64,000 nucleotides of DNA from Herbaspirillum sp. Sphag64. GTDB lineage: Bacteria > Pseudomonadota > Gammaproteobacteria > Burkholderiales > Burkholderiaceae_D. The position numbers and the translations under genes were made by a program. Positions within the stretch are counted from its first letter, which is position 1, and every line of letters begins with the position of its first letter. Location: assembly GCF_014192645.1 (NCBI RefSeq), contig NZ_JACHYE010000008.1, positions 1 through 64,000 on the forward strand. Reading direction: 5' to 3'. Shown piece by piece: positions 59,703-64,000 of the stretch. The notes below the pieces were generated by a model. That model saw only the letters and a program-made list of their open reading frames with translations. It was not told where the DNA came from and made no database searches.

Positions 59703-61979
59703 TTAGTATTTGAAGTTGGCAGTCAAGGCGATCGCTCTGGCTGCGCCCGGCGTGTCACGATAGCCACTCTTGTTGATCGCCGCTACGTAGTCCTTGTTGA
59801 ACATATTGGTCAGATTGAGTTGCAGATCGACGTTCTTGTTGACCACGTAACTGAGCATGCTGTCGAAGACCCAGTAAGCATTGGCATACTGCGGCGTGCC
59901 AATTGCACCATCGGTACCACGTAGCAGCGAGCTCACATAACGCGCACCACCACCGATGGTGAAACCTTGTGGCAGCTTGTAGGTGGTCCAGGATGTGAAG
60001 GCTTGTCTGGGGGTATAGGCCAGCAGCTTTTCACCGCTGGCCGTGGCTGCCGCACCGCTGACGATACGGGTATCCATGATGGTATAGCCGGCAGTGACCG
60101 CCCAGTTAACGGTGATATTGCCGGTGACGCCCAACTCGATACCCTGGACCTGCTTCTTGCCGGTCTGGTAGTAGAGCAGTGTGGTCGGATCCTGTTCGAC
60201 GTCATTGCGAACCTCGGTGCGATACAGCGCCGCTGTCAGTGCCAGCGCCTTGTTGAGCACATCCCACTTGGTACCAATCTCGGTGGTAGTGGTTTTTTGT
60301 GGCGCGTAATTGCTATTACTGGCGCTATTGGCGGCAGCACTCAGGGCGAAGTTAGCACCGCCCGGTGGCTGCTGTGAAGTTGCATAAAGCGCATACACAC
60401 TGCTGTCTTCAGTTGGCTTGTAGCTTGCGCCCAGCTTCCAGTTGACCAGATTGCCGGAAGTCGACAGATCAGTGATCACACCTGCTGCATTGGCATAGTA
60501 ACTGGTGCGGTAATTGTCGACCCGTGCACCACCGGTCAACGACCATTTGTCGTTGAACTTGAGGGTATCGAACAGATACGCAGAAATGGTATCGGTCTTG
60601 CCATTGTTGTAGCCGGTGGCAGGCATGCTGAAGCTTGCTGCCACGGCATCGTAGGGATTCGGATTGTAGAGATTGGCTGCCGGCAGCGATCCATTCCGGG
60701 TGAAGGACAATGCCTGCTGCCTTTCCTCGGTCAGTTCCACACCGGCGACCAGAGTGTGCTTGATGCTACCGGTTTGCAGTTCGGCCGTGATATTGCTCTG
60801 GTTGGTCATGATCTGGTTGCTCTGATTCTTGCGCGTAGGCAGATTGCGGGCAATGCTCCAGGTCGAGGTATCGCTGCTGACCGGGGTCAAGAGATTGGCC
60901 GAGCTTCCAATGAAGGAGGTCAACTGATAGTTCTGACTGGTCTTTTCGTAGCGGGTCGTATTCTGGAATTTCAGATCAGGTGAGAAGTCATGCTCTACCC
61001 GTACGGTGACCATGTTGGTTTCGCTCTTGTCGAAGTCCGATGCCAGGCCGTAGAAGTTGGACGAGCTGACGCGTGGTGCGTTGCCGATGTAGCTGCGGGA
61101 GGCGTCCGGCGAACTGTATCCGGGCAAACCAATAGTCGGCGCGCCGCCGTCAGGTACGTTGTTCTGATCCACATGCAAGAGGTCGACAAATACGCGCGTT
61201 GGTCCGTTCAAACCAAAGACAAACGATGGCGCAATCCCACTACGATTGTTCTCTACCATGTGGCGACCTGGCACACCGCTTTCCTGTTTCATCAGATTCA
61301 GACGCATGGCCGTACCGGTGGCTTCATCGATGACCTTGTTCCAGTCAGCGGTCACACGCTTTTGATTCCAGCTGCCATAGGTCGCGGAGGAGGCAAAGGA
61401 ATCTGTCATCTCCGGCTGCTTGGTGACCAAATTGATTGAGCCGGTCGGCGAGCCGCGTCCGTTATCGGTACCCGCCGGCCCCTTGAGTACTTCCACCTGC
61501 GAGATGTTAAACATGTCACGCGACACTGAGCCGAGATCGCGCACATTATCGACAAAGATCGCGCTGGAGCTGTCAAAGCCACGCATGTAGATGGCATCAC
61601 CGGTACTGGTTGAGCCGTTTTCGCCGAGGAAAAAGGTACCAACGCCCGGCGTGTTACGCAATGCCTCGGTCAGGGTCGTCGCTCCCTGTTGATCCATCAA
61701 TGGGCGCGCAATAATGGTAATCGTCTGCGGTGTATCCACCATTGGTTGCGTGTATTTGGGTGATGATGCATGGTCAACTTTATAACTTTCTTCGGTCGCG
61801 CTAACGTGAACCGCTGGCAATTGGTTAGCCGTGGAGGGTGCGGGGGCGACCTGCTCGGTCTCCTGTGCATGCGTAATGGAGGGCAACAACATGGCGCCTG
61901 CCATGGCGACAGTGACAGTGGCGTGCACGGTGGCATGCACACGAGGATGGACGTGTTTGCGACTTTGGATAGAAGACAT
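59703..61979 (-). CDS. TonB-dependent catecholate siderophore receptor (Fiu/PiuA-like)
   Basis: A 758-residue outer-membrane receptor. It has a signal peptide (~1-38, cleavage near THAQE), a plug domain with MVDTPQTITIIARPLMDQQG and NTPGVGTFFLGENGSTSTGD, then a 22-strand barrel ending in TANFKY with a terminal aromatic residue. The partner PKHD hydroxylase downstream and a Fur-box-like site upstream support uptake of ferric catecholates or their breakdown monomers. Length is typical for Fiu. Confidence 0.92.
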   Translation of the reverse strand: MSSIQSRKHVHPRVHATVHATVTVAMAGAMLLPSITHAQETEQVAPAPSTANQLPAVHVSATEESYKVDHASSPKYTQPMVDTPQTITIIARPLMDQQGATTLTEALRNTPGVGTFFLGENGSTSTGDAIYMRGFDSSSAIFVDNVRDLGSVSRDMFNISQVEVLKGPAGTDNGRGSPTGSINLVTKQPEMTDSFASSATYGSWNQKRVTADWNKVIDEATGTAMRLNLMKQESGVPGRHMVENNRSGIAPSFVFGLNGPTRVFVDLLHVDQNNVPDGGAPTIGLPGYSSPDASRSYIGNAPRVSSSNFYGLASDFDKSETNMVTVRVEHDFSPDLKFQNTTRYEKTSQNYQLTSFIGSSANLLTPVSSDTSTWSIARNLPTRKNQSNQIMTNQSNITAELQTGSIKHTLVAGVELTEERQQALSFTRNGSLPAANLYNPNPYDAVAASFSMPATGYNNGKTDTISAYLFDTLKFNDKWSLTGGARVDNYRTSYYANAAGVITDLSTSGNLVNWKLGASYKPTEDSSVYALYATSQQPPGGANFALSAAANSASNSNYAPQKTTTTEIGTKWDVLNKALALTAALYRTEVRNDVEQDPTTLLYYQTGKKQVQGIELGVTGNITVNWAVTAGYTIMDTRIVSGAAATASGEKLLAYTPRQAFTSWTTYKLPQGFTIGGGARYVSSLLRGTDGAIGTPQYANAYWVFDSMLSYVVNKNVDLQLNLTNMFNKDYVAAINKSGYRDTPGAARAIALTANFKY

Positions 61980-62490
61980 GAGCTAGCCTGTTCAAATGGA
62001 GTAAAGATTCAGGCTGGCGTTTCATGTCAACACTTGCGGACACGAGGATAAAGCTGGCAGAACGATGAATGTACGTAACAGATAGATACTTAGTTACAAA
62101 GCACAAACATTATATCACGAATGAGAATTGTTACGATTTGGTGACAATTTCTTGATCATCATTAACGCTCTGGGCAGCTCTGCAACAGCGCGCAGAATAT
62201 TGCAAAAAAACTGCGCCACTTTGTTTAACTCAGCGTATTGTTTAAAGGAGCTGCGTTAGGCAAACACCCTATTGGCGGAAGTTACGGGTGCATCCGTTAG
62301 TGCATGTTGCGGCTCTGATGTTGGCACGGATAGATCTACGGCAACCCTCGTAAAGTAAGGTATCGGGCCCTTGAATTTACACATGTAAAGATTTTTGCAA
62401 AAACATCGCTCTACTCTGCGTTTTGTGTCCGCTTGGAAAATGTCATGCTTTTCATGTAACTACTGCAACATATTGGCTCGCGAAACTGAC
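61980..62490. other. 511-bp intergenic region with iron-regulated promoter candidate
   Basis: It holds the divergent promoters of the TonB receptor (minus) and the LprI-domain gene (plus). Visible elements are the Fur-box-like site at 62118-62134 and a small inverted repeat TTTACA-CA-TGTAAA at 62376-62389. The in-frame TTG at 62395 extends the downstream gene, but the added 32 residues look unlike a signal peptide. No RNA gene recognised. Confidence 0.55.
62118..62134. promoter_or_regulatory. candidate Fur box
   Basis: CGAATGAGAATTGTTAC matches about 12 of 17 positions of the central Fur consensus (ATAATGATAATCATTAT). It lies ~140 bases before the TonB receptor start. Confidence 0.55.
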
Positions 62491-63516
62491 ATGAAAAATA
62501 CTGCTCTCAATCCATTCAAGCACGGTCTGGCTTTCAGACTCTGGCTCGCAGCTGGCATCGCTGCACAATGCGTTCTGTTTGCCTCGCCGGCAATGAGCGC
62601 CAGCTTTGACTGCAGCAAGGAAGGCTCTGCCAACGAAAAAATCATCTGTAATGATCCCGAGTTATCGGCCATGGATGAGCAACTGGCAAAAATCTTCAAA
62701 CAGGCGCGTAAGAAAGCGGCAGACCGGCGGGCATTCAATGCTGCCTCGGACGAGAAATGGCTGTGGCGGGAAAAGAATTGCCATGCCCGCGAATGTCTTG
62801 TGGACTGGTATCGGAAACGCCAGACTGAATTGAAAGCAAGTCTGGATGCAGACATGACGACTGATAAAACTGCGAGTGATACAACAGCACCTGCGCCTGC
62901 ACCGGCAAAGAAAGCCATTAAACCTCAGACTCCCGTAGCAGCAGTGACAGCGGCCCCATTGGCCAGCCTCGCGCCCTCCGCGCAGGCGGCCGTGGCGGAA
63001 GCCGAGGCGCAGCTCAGTGCCACCAGCAAAACAGAAGTCAAAGCAGGAAGTAAAATCGATAACAAATCAACGACCGGCAAGGCGACTGCAAAATCCGCAC
63101 CCAAGGTGGCTGAAGCCGCACCGGCACCGGCATCGACACTGCAACTGGCATTGAGCTCGACTCAGATCGACGGTGTCGCGCCGGAAGGCGCAGCGGCACG
63201 ACCACACTACGTCAGCGCCAACCGCGGCGAATACCTGTATACCGATCCCGATGCCAAGGAAGGTGATGCGACAGCAACGACGGTCAGCGTGCGCTATCTG
63301 GGCATAGAGAACGGTCAGTACATTCTGGAAGCGAAGCGCGCCAACGTGTATACACGCTATACCTGCAGTGCAGACTGCGCGCTGATCGGCGCACTGCAAT
63401 TGCCGGGCGATGTAGAAAAAGACATGGTCATCCTGAAGAATGACCACCTCTCCCTGCCGTCACAAATGGTGAGTGATGCGATTAATGGCTTGCTGGCCGA
63501 ATCGGGAAAACGTTAA
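62491..63516 (+). CDS. LprI-domain exported protein with Ala/Pro/Lys-rich linker
   Basis: A ~341-residue exported protein (ATG 62491; signal peptide with cleavage near AMSASF). Residues ~38-115 are an LprI/lysozyme-inhibitor-type domain (FDCSKEGSANEKIICNDPEL, then LWREKNCHARECLVDWYRKR, with four cysteines). A long low-complexity linker rich in Ala, Pro, Lys and Thr follows (~125-225). The C-terminal ~110 residues (PHYVSANRGEYLYTDPDA ... RYTCSADCALIGAL) form a small unrecognised domain with two further cysteines. Role unknown; periplasmic, possibly envelope-related. Confidence 0.75.
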   Translation: MKNTALNPFKHGLAFRLWLAAGIAAQCVLFASPAMSASFDCSKEGSANEKIICNDPELSAMDEQLAKIFKQARKKAADRRAFNAASDEKWLWREKNCHARECLVDWYRKRQTELKASLDADMTTDKTASDTTAPAPAPAKKAIKPQTPVAAVTAAPLASLAPSAQAAVAEAEAQLSATSKTEVKAGSKIDNKSTTGKATAKSAPKVAEAAPAPASTLQLALSSTQIDGVAPEGAAARPHYVSANRGEYLYTDPDAKEGDATATTVSVRYLGIENGQYILEAKRANVYTRYTCSADCALIGALQLPGDVEKDMVILKNDHLSLPSQMVSDAINGLLAESGKR

Positions 63517-63569
63517 CACGTGAATGCCGTCAACCAAACGGTGACTCAGGCAGTCACCGTGATCACGAC

Positions 63570-64000
63570 TTACAGAGAGCGCGTGATGCCACCGTCAATC
63601 CGAATATTCTGGCCGGTAATGTAGGCAGCATCAGCACTGGCCAGATGCGACACCAGTGCAGCAACTTCTGCAGTCTTGCCATAGCGTGCCATGGGAATCT
63701 TTTCCTTGATGGCGGGCTTCTCGGGCAAGCTGTCGATAAAGCCAGGCAAGACATTGTTCATGCGGATATTGTGTGCGGCATACTGGTCGGCAAACAATTT
63801 CGCATAGGCCGCCAGGCCGCTACGAAACACACTGGAAGTTGGGAACGACAGCGAAGGTTCAGCCGCCGAAAAGCTGGAAATATTGATGATCGCACCGCCG
63901 CCCTGCTGCTGCATCAGTGGCGTTACCAGACGTGCCGTGCGGACGACGTTCATCAGATAGACCTCCATTCCGAGCAACCATTCTTCGTCACTGAGGGTGA
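63570..64000 (-). CDS. short-chain dehydrogenase/reductase, 5' part beyond window
   Basis: The C-terminal ~143 residues of a classical SDR: NISSFSAAEPSLSFPTSSVFRSGL (the catalytic Tyr of YxxxK seems replaced by Ser/Phe: SSVFRSG), then NNVLPGFIDSLPEK and YITGQNIRIDGGITRSL. The frame stays open to position 64000 (TLSDEEWLLGMEVYLMNVVR), so the start lies outside. The missing YxxxK may mean altered or lost activity. Neighbour of the LprI gene, convergent with it. Confidence 0.8.
   Translation of the reverse strand, partial: TLSDEEWLLGMEVYLMNVVRTARLVTPLMQQQGGGAIINISSFSAAEPSLSFPTSSVFRSGLAAYAKLFADQYAAHNIRMNNVLPGFIDSLPEKPAIKEKIPMARYGKTAEVAALVSHLASADAAYITGQNIRIDGGITRSL

Overview
The window looks like chromosomal DNA of a betaproteobacterium, most likely an Oxalobacteraceae-type member of Burkholderiales (Herbaspirillum, Collimonas or a relative). 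This is inferred from gene content: a beta-ketoadipate cluster with a PcaC-PcaD fusion, an Omp32-like porin, a VgrG/GH19 type VI secretion island, an AmpR/AmpC pair and AzlCD. No rRNA, tRNA, CRISPR array or complete insertion sequence was seen. Most of the window has moderately high GC and tightly packed genes. Positions ~940-1800 and ~4160-4970 are clearly AT-rich and look acquired.

Layout. 1-4970: a rearranged type VI effector/immunity island. It holds two GH19-type effectors that share a near-identical segment (1-176 = 3566-3741) followed by divergent toxin ends, three exported candidate immunity proteins, a VgrG tail and an M23-domain remnant. 5212-6489: dicarboxylate/amino-acid symporter. 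6585-10184: three-subunit FAD/cytochrome c polyol dehydrogenase (order S-L-C). 10425-11480: aspartate carbamoyltransferase. 11528-13783: ampC and ampR, divergent. 13872-15921: LysR regulator and M14 deacylase. 15995-17578: azlC-azlD-GNAT. 17650-21422: a four-gene, translationally coupled operon of unknown product (SDR, unknown protein, fatty-acid desaturase, 2OG-Fe oxygenase), divergent from a MocR regulator at 21561-22979. 22993-28624: small metabolic genes, a BaeS/BaeR-like two-component pair in divergent orientation, a 104-bp palindrome and a 3'-truncated GT39 glycosyltransferase.

28851-40747 is a nearly complete quinate/shikimate-to-beta-ketoadipate unit. The minus-strand block runs HPPD-like protein, 3-dehydroshikimate dehydratase, MFS importer, AroE-like dehydrogenase, porin, AroQ. 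It would bring in hydroaromatics and convert them to protocatechuate. The plus-strand pcaH-pcaG-pcaB-pcaCD block would then open the ring and carry it to 3-oxoadipate. Each block has its own IclR regulator and palindromic operator candidates. The last steps (pcaIJ, pcaF) are not in the window.

40782-48639 is a LacI-controlled sugar ABC importer with a GH42 beta-galactosidase. 48879-58280 holds a chemoreceptor, an orphan 2-oxoacid dehydrogenase E1, cytochrome b561, a LysR-type regulator with two helix-turn-helix domains, an aromatic-acid MFS importer and a DHA2 exporter. 58323-61979 holds glutathione peroxidase and an iron-uptake pair (PKHD hydroxylase and TonB receptor). The right edge has an LprI-domain protein and a truncated SDR.

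The least explained parts are the recombining effector island, the 17650-21422 operon, the split QuiC1-type dehydratase, the two-HTH LysR protein and the orphan E1.
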